Assembly (NCBI GenBank): GCA_963813895.1
Contig: CAWFAS010000002.1
Location: 310,001-374,000 of the forward strand
Source: DASZWJ01 sp963813895
GTDB lineage: Bacteria > Pseudomonadota > Gammaproteobacteria > JAURND01
Direction: 5' to 3'
Length of the DNA: 64,000 bases
The position numbers were made by a program, and so were the translations under genes. Below are positions 51,208 through 60,872 of this stretch, piece by piece; the first letter of the stretch is position 1, and the number at the start of each line of letters is the position of its first letter. The notes below the pieces were generated by a model. The model searched no databases, had not been told where the DNA came from, and saw only the letters and a program-made list of their open reading frames with translations.

Positions 51208-52854
51208 ATGAATGACAATTTAGCCACATTACAATCCAATATCGGGATATCCACCCCAGCTCTAGAACTGGGCAAAAGCAGCAATATCAAGCGCAGCATC
51301 GGCTTAGTACAGCTGACATTTATTGGAATCAGTTCCATTATCGGGTCCGGATGGCTATTTGGAGCCTTCCATAGTGCGAAAATTGCGGGTCCTGCAGCCA
51401 TGTTGTCTTGGATTATTGGCGCTTTCGCCTTATTACTGATCGCGCTTACTATTGCAGAAGTAGGAACTTTATTTGCTCAATCAGGCGGGATAGCACGCTA
51501 TTTGGAATATACTCATGGCTCTTTAACTGGGTTTTTGAGTGGCTGGGTAAACTGGTTGGGTATTGTGGCCGCCATACCGACCGAAGCGGCTGCCTCAGTG
51601 CAATACTTGAGTTCCATACACGGGTTTAAGTTTCTCTTTGATCCAAGCGCGGGAAGTATGAGTACTACTGGACTATTAGTGGCAAGCGCTCTCATGTTGC
51701 TTTATTTCTTCCTTAATTACTGGACACTCCAGTTATTTTTGCGTTCCATGACGCTAGTAACCATCTTCAAGTTGGTAGTCCCCTTGCTATCGGCAGGTGC
51801 GATCATTTGGGCAGGGTTTCAACCAGCCAACTTTGGAAATAGTTGGCAAACATTTGCCCCCTACGGAATGAATGCAGTATTTATAGCAGTCGCCGCCGGC
51901 GGCATTATATTTGCCTTCAACGGTTTTCAATCTATAGTCAATTTTGCCGGGGAAGCTAAAAATCCACACCGTAATATACCCATCGCCCTGGTTTCCTCTA
52001 TATTAATCTGCCTAATAATTTACCTTATATTACAGGCCGGCTTCATAGGAGCCTTGAATGGCCAAGAGCTGATGCATGGTTGGCATGGTCTGAATTTTAA
52101 CTCTCCCTTTGTGCAATTAGCTGTCAGTTTTAACTTAAACTTAATAGCTCTATTGCTTTATATTGACGCAGTTATTTCCCCATCGGGAACTGGGATCACC
52201 TATATGGGGTCAACCGCACGCATGTTATTTGGTATGCAACGTAGTGGTTACATGCCTGGTGCTGTCGGTAAATTACATCCTACCTATGCTATTCCCCGGA
52301 ATGCGATGTGGATTAGTCTAATTTTAGGTTTTGTTTTCCTATGGATCTTTCGTGGCTGGGGACATTTGGCGAACGTGATTTCAATCATGAATACCTTATC
52401 TTATGTCGCAGGCCCTCTAGCTGTGGCTGGCTTGCGCCGCATTGCTCCTGACTGGCATAGCCCTTGCCGAATTCCAGGAATGCGTGTAATAGCTCCCATT
52501 TCGTTTATAATTATGTCCTTAATTGTATTTTGGTCACGCTGGCCATTAACTGGGCAGGTATTATTTGTCATATTTGCCGGCTTGTTTATTTATTTGTTCT
52601 ACCAGTTCCGCAACGGCTTGACCAATATTGGTCAACATCTTAAAAGTGGGTGTTGGTTAATTGCCTATTTATTTGCTATGGCTTTATTGTCTTGGTTAGG
52701 CAGCACGGATTTTGGTGGAATCAATTTCATAAAGGCCCCTTTTGATCAGCTGGGGGTAGGGGTGGCTGCATTAATCTTTTATTTCTGGGGAGCTAAGAGT
52801 GCTTGGAATACCCCGTTATTGCAGCAGTTCCGCAAAGATAACCAAATGCTTTAA
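51208..52854 (+). CDS. APC-family amino acid permease
   Basis: A 548-residue inner-membrane permease with about 12-14 helices. The APC signature GISSIIGSGWLFG lies in helix 1, SWIIGAFALLLIALTIAEVGTLF follows, and GGIIFAFNGFQSIVNFAGEAKNPHRNIP in helix 6 matches the Phe-Glu-Ala-Lys-Asn-Pro block of amino acid/proton symporters (YveA/aspartate-like). ATG 51208 with CGGGAGA upstream is the start; the frame back to 51124 is unsupported. A hairpin follows after about 20 bp. Confidence 0.9.
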   Translation: MNDNLATLQSNIGISTPALELGKSSNIKRSIGLVQLTFIGISSIIGSGWLFGAFHSAKIAGPAAMLSWIIGAFALLLIALTIAEVGTLFAQSGGIARYLEYTHGSLTGFLSGWVNWLGIVAAIPTEAAASVQYLSSIHGFKFLFDPSAGSMSTTGLLVASALMLLYFFLNYWTLQLFLRSMTLVTIFKLVVPLLSAGAIIWAGFQPANFGNSWQTFAPYGMNAVFIAVAAGGIIFAFNGFQSIVNFAGEAKNPHRNIPIALVSSILICLIIYLILQAGFIGALNGQELMHGWHGLNFNSPFVQLAVSFNLNLIALLLYIDAVISPSGTGITYMGSTARMLFGMQRSGYMPGAVGKLHPTYAIPRNAMWISLILGFVFLWIFRGWGHLANVISIMNTLSYVAGPLAVAGLRRIAPDWHSPCRIPGMRVIAPISFIIMSLIVFWSRWPLTGQVLFVIFAGLFIYLFYQFRNGLTNIGQHLKSGCWLIAYLFAMALLSWLGSTDFGGINFIKAPFDQLGVGVAALIFYFWGAKSAWNTPLLQQFRKDNQML

Positions 52855-52873
52855 GTCATTCATGATCATTATT

Positions 52874-52913
52874 ATTAGCACTGTAACTTCTTCAACCGGC
52901 TTACAGTGCTAAT
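52874..52913. terminator. Terminator-like hairpin after the amino acid permease
   Basis: A perfect 13-bp stem ATTAGCACTGTAA/TTACAGTGCTAAT with a 14-base loop begins 20 bp after the stop. The sequence after it (AAATTCTATCTTC) is only moderately T-rich. Confidence 0.6.
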
Positions 52914-53079
52914 AAATTCTATCTTCTTCCCTACCTTCATAACCTCTTTTACGCCATCCCTTCCTGGGACATACTTCCCGTTCCCCACAAAATAGTATAA
53001 TTTGCAAACTCCTACCCCCCATCTATACTTAAAAAAGAAACACTTTAATCGTAAATCTCACTTTTTTAGGAATTAATTT

Positions 53080-53874
53080 ATGCATTCGATATGGGGCGGC
53101 TCTCTCGTTTTTGGTTTGGTAAATATTCCAGTCAATCTTTATAGCGCTTCTGAAGATAATAGCGTCGGTTTTACTATGCTTCATAAGAAAGATAAATCCC
53201 CAGTCCGCTATGCCAAACTCTGTAAGCTGGAAGATAAAGAAATCCCCTACGAAGATATAGTTAAAGGTTTCGAATATGAAAAGGGAGAATATGTTGTGCT
53301 GAGTGATGCTGACTTTGAAAAGGCTAATGTAAAAGCGACCCATTCCATAGAAATTGTCGAATTCAGCGATGAAGCTGAGATTGATATTCGCTATTTTGAT
53401 AAACCTTATTATCTAGAACCTGACAGAGGCGCGAATAAGGCTTATGCCCTATTGCGCGATGCTTTAATTAAGTCCAAAAAAGTCGCCGTTGCGAAATTTG
53501 TTTTGCGCAATCGTGAATATTTAGCCATATTAAAACCTATTGATAAGGTGCTGGTATTAAACAAAATACGGTTTGCAGCGGAAATTCGTTCAGTTGAAGA
53601 TCTAAAACTGCCAGAAAAAAATCTTGCTAATAAACATGAATTAAATATGGCCTTGGCACTTATAAATCAATTAACCAGCCATTTTAAACCCACAGAGTTT
53701 CACGATACGTATGCCGAAGATCTACAAAAAACTATTTCTCTTAAATCGCAAGGTAGAATAAAAGCAGTCAAGGGTAAATTGCCAGAAAAAACCTCCCCCG
53801 CCAACTTAATGAAAGCACTTAAGGCTAGCTTAGAGAAACCAAAACCCTCTAGCAAGCACAAGAAAGTTGCTTAA
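53080..53874 (+). CDS. ku: Non-homologous end-joining protein Ku
   Basis: A 264-residue bacterial Ku homodimer subunit that binds DNA ends. Signatures are HSIWGGSLVFGLVNIPVNLYSA at the N-terminus, SVGFTMLHKKDKSPVRYAKLC, EYVVLSDADFEK and the KPYYLEPDRGANKAYALLRDAL ring region. A lysine-rich tail (KASLEKPKPSSKHKKVA) is typical of Ku C-termini and helps DNA binding. It lies directly upstream of ligD (31 bp apart), the standard pair. Confidence 0.96.
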   Translation: MHSIWGGSLVFGLVNIPVNLYSASEDNSVGFTMLHKKDKSPVRYAKLCKLEDKEIPYEDIVKGFEYEKGEYVVLSDADFEKANVKATHSIEIVEFSDEAEIDIRYFDKPYYLEPDRGANKAYALLRDALIKSKKVAVAKFVLRNREYLAILKPIDKVLVLNKIRFAAEIRSVEDLKLPEKNLANKHELNMALALINQLTSHFKPTEFHDTYAEDLQKTISLKSQGRIKAVKGKLPEKTSPANLMKALKASLEKPKPSSKHKKVA

Positions 53875-53905
53875 ATCTGTTTTTTACAATAGGAGGGAGA
53901 AACTC

Positions 53906-56431
53906 ATGCCATTAAAAAAATATCATGCAAAAAGAGTTTTTAAAAAAACTCCAGAACCTAAGGGAACGCTCCGCAAAAAAATCGCAGGCAAGCTCCCACA
54001 TTTTGTCGTTCAAAAACATGCCGCTTCACATCTCCATTATGATTTTCGCTTGGAAATGAATGGTGTTCTCAAAAGCTGGGCTGTTCCCAAAGGCCTACCA
54101 CTCAAAACAAATGAAAAACATTTGGCTATTGAAGTGGAAGACCATCCTTATGAATATAAAGACTTTGAAGGCATCATCCCCAAAGGGAACTATGGTGCTG
54201 GAAAAGTCATCATTTGGGATGAAGGGGACTATGAACCACTAGATGATAAAGTCGCGGATCCTAATCGATATTTCACTAAATCTTTAGCTAATGGCCATAT
54301 CGTTTTTATCTTACATGGGAAAAAATTATCCGGTGAATTTGCCTTAATAAAAATAAAAGGCAACGGGAAAAAAAACTCCTGGTTAATAATCAAGACTAAA
54401 AATAATTCTGCTACTAAAAAATCGCTAGTAGATGAACAGTCAGTTCGCAGCGGGTTAACTCTGGAACAACTCCATCAGGGTAATTTTGACTTAACAAAAA
54501 CACCTAAGGCCGCAATGCCAAAGTCCGTATCTCCCATGCTCTCGACTGCCGTCACGCAGCCATTTAACCACCCCGAATGGCTATTTGAAATAAAATGGGA
54601 CGGCTACCGAATTATTGCATTTGTAAGTGGCCGCCGAATTAAACTGGAAACCCGCAATCATCAGGATTATACGGATTTTTTTGGTCCAATCGCCACAGCA
54701 TTAGCGCAACTTGATTTAAAAGCGGTATTCGATGGTGAGATGGTGGTAGTCGATGACCATGGGCGCTCCAATTTCCAATTAATGCAACAATATCAATCGG
54801 AAGGTATTGGCCAATTAATCTATTATGTATTTGATTTGATTTGGCTTGACGGCCATGACTTACGCCACGTCCCTCTCACGCAAAGGAAGCAATTGCTATT
54901 AGACATTCTCCCCTCAAACAATCAGGTTAAATTTAGCGAACACGTCGAAAACGAAGGCAAAAAATTTTTTAAAGCAGCCAAAGAGCATCAGCTGGAAGGT
55001 ATCATGGCCAAGGAGGCAGCCGGCTTTTATCGTGAAGGTAAACGCACTCATAGTTGGCTTAAAATCAAATCGCGGCCGCAACAAGAAGCTGTTATTTGCG
55101 GTTATACTGCCCCTCGTGGTCAGCGCAAATTAATAGGTGCACTTATTCTGGGAGTCTATGAGCGTGGTAATCTGCAATACATAGGTCATACCGGTACCGG
55201 TTTTAATGAACAAATCATCAAAGATTTAAAACCTCGTCTAGATCGATTGGCTCAACCAGACTCTCCTTTTAATGTAGCCCCTAAAACTAATGCGGCGGTT
55301 ACCTGGGTTAAGCCGCAATTAGTGTGTGAGGTAGCTTTTCATGAGTGGACAGAAAAAGGCATTCTTCGCCAGCCGTCATTTTTAGGGCTACGTATAGACA
55401 AATTAGCCCGTTCAGTTGGGCGAGAACCCAGTATTTCTACTGAGCAAATTGCTCCCCAGAAAGAAGCTGCTAAACCTCACCCTGCAGCCAAACATCCAGC
55501 AAAAAGTGACAGCACTGCGCAATTACCTCCGCATGAAGAGGTTATAGTTACTGTGAATCGGCAGCATTTAAAATTGAGCAATTTGGATAAGGTCCTTTGG
55601 CCCGAATCAGGATATACCAAAAGAGATTTAATCGATTATTACCTGCATATTGCCAAATTTATTCTGCCTTATTTAAAAAACTATCCTCAAGTCCTGCATC
55701 GTTACCCTAATGGAATTCTAGGAGAGAGTTTCTATCAAAAAAATAACCTGCATGTCCCTTCCTGGTTGACTACTTTGCCTATCCATTCAGAGGGTGAAAA
55801 TCGAGATGTTAATTATTTAATTTGTGAAAATGCAGCCACATTAATTTACATGGCTAATTTAGGCTGTATTGATATGAACCCTTGGCTATCGCGACGGGAT
55901 TCTCTAGAGAAACCCGACTATTGTGTGTTGGATTTAGATCCCTATGAAATTGAATTTGATGCTGTAATTGAGACGGCTATTGCGATACATAAATTTTTAG
56001 ACCAACTCGAAGTGAAGCATTTTTGTAAGACATCCGGGGCTACGGGATTACATATTTATATTCCCTTTAAAAGCCGCTATACCTTCGAGCAGTCCAAGCA
56101 ATTTGCCCAATTGATTTTGTCGCATATCCATCAACAATTGCCTAAGACTACTAGCATGGAACGTAGACCCGAGAAACGCAAAGGGGCTGTTTATCTGGAT
56201 TATCTTCAAAATCGTATTGGACAGACTATAGCCGCCCCCTATTCCATCCGACCCCGGGCGGGCGCGCCAGTTTCTACTCCTTTACACTGGACTGAAGTAA
56301 ATAAAAAACTATCACCTTTACAATTTACTATCGCAACTATTGGTAAGCGCTTGGAGAAAGAAGGGGATATTTGGCGGTTTATACTGCGGCAAGGGGTGAA
56401 TCTTGAAAAAATATTGAAAAAAATGGTTTAA
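53906..56431 (+). CDS. ligD: Multifunctional end-joining DNA ligase LigD
   Basis: An 841-residue ligase with the domain order phosphoesterase - ligase - polymerase. The 3'-phosphoesterase (about 20-180) shows HASHLHYDFRLEMNGVLKSWAVPKG. The ATP-dependent ligase (about 215-515) has the AMP-binding Lys230 in EIKWDGYRI, FDGEMVVVD and LEGIMAKE. The primase-polymerase (about 555-835) has HRYPNGILGESFYQK and DLDPYEIEF with the catalytic Asp pair. The start ATG 53906 follows AGGAGGGAG; the longer frame would overlap ku. All domains look intact. Confidence 0.96.
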   Translation: MPLKKYHAKRVFKKTPEPKGTLRKKIAGKLPHFVVQKHAASHLHYDFRLEMNGVLKSWAVPKGLPLKTNEKHLAIEVEDHPYEYKDFEGIIPKGNYGAGKVIIWDEGDYEPLDDKVADPNRYFTKSLANGHIVFILHGKKLSGEFALIKIKGNGKKNSWLIIKTKNNSATKKSLVDEQSVRSGLTLEQLHQGNFDLTKTPKAAMPKSVSPMLSTAVTQPFNHPEWLFEIKWDGYRIIAFVSGRRIKLETRNHQDYTDFFGPIATALAQLDLKAVFDGEMVVVDDHGRSNFQLMQQYQSEGIGQLIYYVFDLIWLDGHDLRHVPLTQRKQLLLDILPSNNQVKFSEHVENEGKKFFKAAKEHQLEGIMAKEAAGFYREGKRTHSWLKIKSRPQQEAVICGYTAPRGQRKLIGALILGVYERGNLQYIGHTGTGFNEQIIKDLKPRLDRLAQPDSPFNVAPKTNAAVTWVKPQLVCEVAFHEWTEKGILRQPSFLGLRIDKLARSVGREPSISTEQIAPQKEAAKPHPAAKHPAKSDSTAQLPPHEEVIVTVNRQHLKLSNLDKVLWPESGYTKRDLIDYYLHIAKFILPYLKNYPQVLHRYPNGILGESFYQKNNLHVPSWLTTLPIHSEGENRDVNYLICENAATLIYMANLGCIDMNPWLSRRDSLEKPDYCVLDLDPYEIEFDAVIETAIAIHKFLDQLEVKHFCKTSGATGLHIYIPFKSRYTFEQSKQFAQLILSHIHQQLPKTTSMERRPEKRKGAVYLDYLQNRIGQTIAAPYSIRPRAGAPVSTPLHWTEVNKKLSPLQFTIATIGKRLEKEGDIWRFILRQGVNLEKILKKMV

Positions 56432-56443
56432 ATCAAACAAGTT

Positions 56444-56530
56444 ACCACTAGAGGCTGCCCCCTTCCTAACCTTCCCCCGCAAGCGGGGGCAGGAACTGGT
56501 TGGGCAGGATATATTAAGTTATGCACCAAT
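56444..56530. repeat. Palindromic repeat, family B copy 4 (one arm)
   Basis: Contains ACCACTAGAGGCTGCCCCC, TTCCTAACCTTCCCCCGC, GCGGGGGCAGG and part of the centre (GGGCAGGATA). The second arm is missing, so it is a truncated copy just after ligD. Confidence 0.8.
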
Positions 56531-56598
56531 CCATATTCAGTTACCTTATGGATAGGTAAGGCATATACGATGCCTTACCGAATCCAAACCTCTGAAGA

Positions 56599-57120
56599 CT
56601 AAGCCATCTTAGAGATTCTAGATGATGTTCTTGACGAGGTTCTTGACGAGGTTCTTGATGAAGTTCTCGGCGAGGTTTTCTTTTTAGATCGTTGGTTAGA
56701 AACTTTTTTCATTAATTTGGAGGCATTTTTTAACCAAGTTTTTTCAAATTGGCTATTAGCCTTTTGTAAGGCTTCAAATTTTTTATGCCTAGCTTGCAGT
56801 GAAGATTTTTCTACCTTCAAAGCGTCCAAAGCTTTCTCCAACAGCATACTAATTCCACTACCTTTTGTGGTTTGATGTCCAGTTGATTTACCTGCCTTGG
56901 TGGTGGATTTAATCTTTGTTTTGGCTCTCTTCAGATCTTGCGAAGTACGAGCAATCGCCTTTTCAACATCTGACAATACTTTAGGAAAAATTGATTTTAG
57001 CTTAGCCTGATCAGTGGCTAGGCTAGATTCTAGTTTATGAATTTGTGTAGAGAACTTTGATAACTTTGATGAATTAGATGACCGACTTCTGCTGGTAGTA
57101 GTGGTTCGTTTGGTTGGCAT
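56599..57120 (-). CDS. Histone-H1-like basic protein with RTSS repeats
   Basis: A 173-residue Lys/Arg/Ser/Thr-rich protein. The centre (about 23-140) is helical and coiled-coil-like with regularly spaced Lys, suiting a nucleoid-binding rod. The C-terminus consists of near-identical RTSS units encoded by 12-bp repeats (GAGGTTCTTGAC on the plus strand, about 56625-56676). Similar H1-like, repeat-tailed proteins are known from Coxiella and Chlamydia-like bacteria. The gene converges on ligD; no functional link is shown. Start ATG 57120 has GGAGG upstream. Confidence 0.7.
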   Translation of the reverse strand: MPTKRTTTTSRSRSSNSSKLSKFSTQIHKLESSLATDQAKLKSIFPKVLSDVEKAIARTSQDLKRAKTKIKSTTKAGKSTGHQTTKGSGISMLLEKALDALKVEKSSLQARHKKFEALQKANSQFEKTWLKNASKLMKKVSNQRSKKKTSPRTSSRTSSRTSSRTSSRISKMA

Positions 57121-57477
57121 GGATTGATTCCTCCTTGAATTGATAAATGATGTAGAGGCTATAATTTTATCACGTTCAGATATTTAGTAAACAAATATAT
57201 CCATTTAAACCAATTAATTAGGCTATTTTTGTAATTTAAAGTCTAAGAAACTTAAAAAAACTCTCCCATAACCCATTTAAGGTGATTATTTCCCCAGATT
57301 TGTTATTAGAGATTTATTCATTTTTAACTATGGAGTTGCTTAATTATGCCTGCTATTTGTTCACATAAACGGTACCCTTGACGGAGGGTTTATTTTTAAT
57401 CATCATAGATTACAGACTGGAAACTAAAAATTGACCATGAGGGTGAACTTTATTTCATATAATTGATAGAGGCTATA
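57121..57477. promoter_or_regulatory. A+T-rich divergent promoter gap
   Basis: About 350 bp between two divergent genes. It is A+T-rich with no ORF. No specific operator or structured RNA is recognisable. Confidence 0.3.
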
Positions 57478-57792
57478 ATGTTAAAAATATTAAAATATCT
57501 TCCGATAACTTTTTATTGTGGTGTGTTTTTGATTTTAACGGGATGCACAAACCTTTCTTCTCAACCAACTGAGAACCCAAATCCCTTCATATGGCCGACA
57601 CAAGCTCAACCATACACAATTGACCAAACCTCCAAAACTCATTCGACTTCTAATACCTCAACGCAATCATCCAGTAACACTATCGAGAAAAATACTCCTA
57701 ATGGTCAGGCATCTCATACCTCCACTAGCAGCGACACAAAAACCACAGGCTCATCTACCACTAAGACAACAACTATTGTTACTCCCGGATAA
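57478..57792 (+). CDS. Ser/Thr-rich small lipoprotein
   Basis: A 104-residue lipoprotein. ATG 57478, preceded by AGAGG, gives the signal MLKILKYLPITFYCGVFLIL and the lipobox LTGC (Cys at about 24). The mature part is almost entirely Ser/Thr/Asn/Gln low-complexity (TSNTSTQSSSNT, TTGSSTTKTTT), likely a flexible surface or periplasmic linker. Not recognised. The transpeptidase-like gene follows after 65 bp. Confidence 0.6.
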   Translation: MLKILKYLPITFYCGVFLILTGCTNLSSQPTENPNPFIWPTQAQPYTIDQTSKTHSTSNTSTQSSSNTIEKNTPNGQASHTSTSSDTKTTGSSTTKTTTIVTPG

Positions 57793-57857
57793 CTTAAAAA
57801 TACTATCGAGTTTTTCTTCTGATAGGAAAAAACACTTTCTAACATAATTAGGATTTT

Positions 57858-58442
57858 ATGAATACAGCGGCAACAATCTTTCTTTGCATTGTTCTAGCTA
57901 CTGGACACAGCTATCCCTGTAGCGTAGGTAAAAATGGCATAGCAGCTGCTAAGCAAGAGGGAGATAATAAAACACCCGTGGGCAGCTTTCCCCTGCGCCG
58001 TGTATTCTATCGTGAAGATCGGTTGTCTTCCTCTGAGCTTGCCACTTTGAACCGGATGAAAGAACGCGGTTTCAGTGTCCAAGCGCTGACTCATGATGAT
58101 GGATGGTGTGATGATGCATCTTCACCTTATTACAACCAATACATTAAGCTATCTACCTTCAATCCAGATAAAGTGCCCCATCATGAAAATCTTTGGCTAG
58201 ATAATCATAGTTATGATGTCATTGTCGTGTTGGGATTTAATGATAATCCGGTAATATCCGACAACGGGAGCGCTGTTTTTATGCATGTTGCGAGGCAAAC
58301 ACCTGCGGGTAATTATAAGCCAACAGCGGGCTGTGTGGCATTTTCTAAGCATGATCTCTTACAATTACTGGATAGCGTTACGCTAACTTCACACCTAATG
58401 GTGCCAGCACAGGGGAATAAGATTACGCTGGTGGATAATTAG
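57858..58442 (+). CDS. L,D-transpeptidase (YkuD) family protein
   Basis: A 194-residue protein with the YkuD catalytic core: GNIAAAKQEGD-like (seen as GKNGIAAAKQEGDNKTPVG), SFPLRRVFYREDR, and FMHVARQTP...PTAGCVAFS with active-site His and Cys. Such enzymes make 3-3 cross-links in peptidoglycan or cleave lipoprotein links. The N-terminus (MNTAATIFLCIVLATGHSY) is the first strand of the core rather than a clean signal peptide, so localisation is unclear. The stop overlaps the convergent efflux gene by 4 bp. Confidence 0.82.
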   Translation: MNTAATIFLCIVLATGHSYPCSVGKNGIAAAKQEGDNKTPVGSFPLRRVFYREDRLSSSELATLNRMKERGFSVQALTHDDGWCDDASSPYYNQYIKLSTFNPDKVPHHENLWLDNHSYDVIVVLGFNDNPVISDNGSAVFMHVARQTPAGNYKPTAGCVAFSKHDLLQLLDSVTLTSHLMVPAQGNKITLVDN

Positions 58443-59644
58443 TTTTCTTGCAGGGGCGAAGGAGTTAATCTTTTTATAATAACCCTCGCCTTACAAACAC
58501 ATATTACGGATAGCATTGAACATACCACCATGGTGAGCACAATGGGACGTAAAGTACCATCTCCCATAAAGGCTGATAATCCACTCATGCAACCCGCCAC
58601 TGTTAATTGTAAAGCCCCCATTAATGCCGCAGCGGTGCCGCTATTTTGTTTAAAAAATTGTAAATAACAAGCTTGATTATTGGGGGAAATAATACCCATC
58701 GAACCTATACTCACCATTAATGCCGGCACAAAATATACAAGTTCGCGATCATGAAAAAAAGCAACCCACGCCAATGCCAACACCGCCAATGTCTGCAACA
58801 TCACCGCAAAAAATAACATGGACAGTGAGGATAACCAACGTAATAAAATGCGGTTAGTTATGCTTAATAATGCCATCATGGCAATATTACAAGTAACCAA
58901 AAAGGCAAAAGTAAATTTAGGCAACCCAAACCATGCTTGGTAAATAAATGAAGCATTGGTTAAGAAAATCATCAGAATGCAGAAAGAAAAAGCCTGCAGC
59001 AAGATTAAATAGATAGCCACTTTATTTTGTAGTACTAATCGATATTGTGACAAAAAACTTAGCTTAGTTGCCGGGGCTTTATGCGGGGGAGCTGGGGACG
59101 CGAACACAGTCAATCGGAGCATCACCATAACCAAAACTGAGTAACAGGCTAAAAATATAAAAATGCCGCGCCAACTTGCTACCGTCAGTATAATACTGCC
59201 AATGGTGGGCGCGAGCGCTGGCGCAACGATCATCATTAATGCAATCAGGCTGAACAACTTGGCAGATTCTGGACCTTCTGTCCGATCCCTGACAATAGCA
59301 GGCACGCTGACCGCACTCCAACCACCTCCAAAAGCTTGTACAATACGCCACACGATCAGTCCAGACAGCGTTTGACTAAACGCTAGCATCACACTAGATA
59401 CAGCAAATAATCCTAATCCAATTAACATAATTCTGGCCCTACCCCAATGATCGGATAATGGCCCACCTATGAGTTGACCAAATGCCAGACTGAAAATATA
59501 GACGCTGATACTAAAACCAACTTTACTTATGTCGGTTTGCAGCGCGCTCGCAATGCTGGGAAATGCGGGTAAGTACGTATCAAATGCAAACGGCCCAATT
59601 GCCACTGCCATTGCTAAAATGATTGCTAATCTTGAAGAGGACAT
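58439..59644 (-). CDS. Bcr/CflA-family multidrug efflux MFS transporter
   Basis: A 401-residue drug/H+ antiporter with twelve helices. Motif A is GPLSDHWGRARIML. TYLPAFPSIASAL and RIVQAFGGGWSAVSVPAIVRDRT (motifs D2/C-like) are typical of Bcr/CflA. It ends convergently with the YkuD-like gene and lies 51 bp from oxyR in the same direction, so an operon with oxyR is possible. Confidence 0.88.
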   Translation of the reverse strand: MSSSRLAIILAMAVAIGPFAFDTYLPAFPSIASALQTDISKVGFSISVYIFSLAFGQLIGGPLSDHWGRARIMLIGLGLFAVSSVMLAFSQTLSGLIVWRIVQAFGGGWSAVSVPAIVRDRTEGPESAKLFSLIALMMIVAPALAPTIGSIILTVASWRGIFIFLACYSVLVMVMLRLTVFASPAPPHKAPATKLSFLSQYRLVLQNKVAIYLILLQAFSFCILMIFLTNASFIYQAWFGLPKFTFAFLVTCNIAMMALLSITNRILLRWLSSLSMLFFAVMLQTLAVLALAWVAFFHDRELVYFVPALMVSIGSMGIISPNNQACYLQFFKQNSGTAAALMGALQLTVAGCMSGLSAFMGDGTLRPIVLTMVVCSMLSVICVCKARVIIKRLTPSPLQEN

Positions 59645-59695
59645 TTCAGAATTCCGGAGTGTTATAGTCGATCCTGAGTGAATCGCAACCAGAGG

Positions 59696-60571
59696 TTAGC
59701 ACATTATTTCTCTGATAAGTGAAACCAGCTGGGTTAATAGCTTTGTTTTAATGCTGGAATTACGCCATACCACACCGATCGTGCGTGCTGGTTGAGGGGA
59801 GTTAAATGGTATATAGCTAAGGTTAGCATCCTCCCTACAGGCTAATTCAGGCAGCAGCGTAGTACCCATACCTGCTGTGACCATATGGCGTAGAGTTTCT
59901 AAGCTAGTAGCCCGGAAACTCCTATTTTCTAGAGCATTTACTTGACTGCAAACGGCAAGCGCCTGATCGCGCAAGCAGTGCCCTTCTTCTAACAATAATA
60001 ATTTCATACCAACTAGCGCAGTCTGTTTAATCTTTTTTTGCTTTGCCAGCGGATGTCCTTTAGGTACTGCCAACATAAAGGCTTCATCAAATAACTGCAT
60101 GCTAGTGAATTCTGTTCCCGCAACTGGCAACGTTAGAATCCCTGCATCCAAGTTTCCCTGCTGTAATTTGCTGATGATTTGCGCTGTTTGCTCTTCAAAT
60201 AAATAAAGCGCTAGTTTGGGAAATGCTTGGGTTATAGGGGAAATGACGTAGGGCAAAAAATAAGGCGCCAGGGTGGGGATAATACCTAACTTTATTTCCC
60301 CCGCTTCAGGATCTTGCGCTAATTTGGCAATTTCTCTGATTTGCCCGGCGTGTTGTAAAATTTCGCGGGCATGTGCTACCACTTTCTTACCTACTTCCGT
60401 TAACAGCACGGATTTATGACTGCGCTCTAATAACGGTACACCCAACTCCTGTTCTATTTTTTTTATCTGCATACTTAGGGTGGGTTGACTGACAAAACAC
60501 ATTTCTGCTGCTTTTCCAAAATGGCCATAGTCTGCAAGGGATACTAAATAATTCAGATCACGTAAATTCAT
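59696..60571 (-). CDS. oxyR: Hydrogen peroxide sensor OxyR
   Basis: A 291-residue LysR-type regulator. The N-terminal winged helix is LNYLVSLADYGHFGKAAEMCFVSQPTLSMQI. The peroxide-sensing cysteines are at positions 199 and 208 (EGHCLRDQALAVC), exactly the E. coli numbering, so disulfide sensing should be conserved. It is divergent from ahpC-ahpD, its expected targets, and carries an OxyR-like site just upstream of its own start. Confidence 0.95.
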   Translation of the reverse strand: MNLRDLNYLVSLADYGHFGKAAEMCFVSQPTLSMQIKKIEQELGVPLLERSHKSVLLTEVGKKVVAHAREILQHAGQIREIAKLAQDPEAGEIKLGIIPTLAPYFLPYVISPITQAFPKLALYLFEEQTAQIISKLQQGNLDAGILTLPVAGTEFTSMQLFDEAFMLAVPKGHPLAKQKKIKQTALVGMKLLLLEEGHCLRDQALAVCSQVNALENRSFRATSLETLRHMVTAGMGTTLLPELACREDANLSYIPFNSPQPARTIGVVWRNSSIKTKLLTQLVSLIREIMC

Positions 60572-60584
60572 ATAACTCCTTTCA

Positions 60585-60621
60585 ATAGATTTAATCTATT
60601 AAGATTATAAAAACAATTGAT
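60585..60621. promoter_or_regulatory. Candidate OxyR binding site
   Basis: ATAGATTTAATCTAT (60585-60599) matches the OxyR half-site ATAG-N7-CTAT. After the expected 7-bp gap a weaker second half (ATAAAAACAATTGAT, 60607-60621) follows. It lies 14 bp upstream of the oxyR start and about 270 bp from ahpC, fitting oxyR autoregulation. Control of ahpC from this site alone is less certain because a repeat now separates them. Confidence 0.6.
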
Positions 60622-60742
60622 TATTATTATCTTCGTATCCGGATTATGCTGTCAACCGTTATCAAAAACTGATGATTTTACGGTGTGTTATTGGGTTGCT
60701 ATTTAAAAATTATAGCAGCGCCACGCTCATTCTAAATATTAA

Positions 60743-60872
60743 GTAACTATTCAGCATGTTAACCAAAGAGCCAATAGAGACCGCCCCCATCCTAACCTTC
60801 CCCCGCAAGCGGGGGAAGGTTAGGATGGGGGCAGTTTCTATTGGCTTCCCAGTTACGATGCTGAATAGTTAC
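60743..60872. repeat. Palindromic repeat, family B copy 5 (complete)
   Basis: A complete copy with terminal inverted repeats GTAACTATTCAGCAT (60743-60757) and ATGCTGAATAGTTAC (60858-60872). Between them are AGCCAATAGAGAC/GTTTCTATTGGCT arms and the CCCATCCTAACCTTCCCCC/GGGGGAAGGTTAGGATGGG core. It is inserted in the oxyR-ahpC promoter gap, ending 21 bp before the ahpC start, and must shape that promoter. It defines the full ends of the family. Confidence 0.92.
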
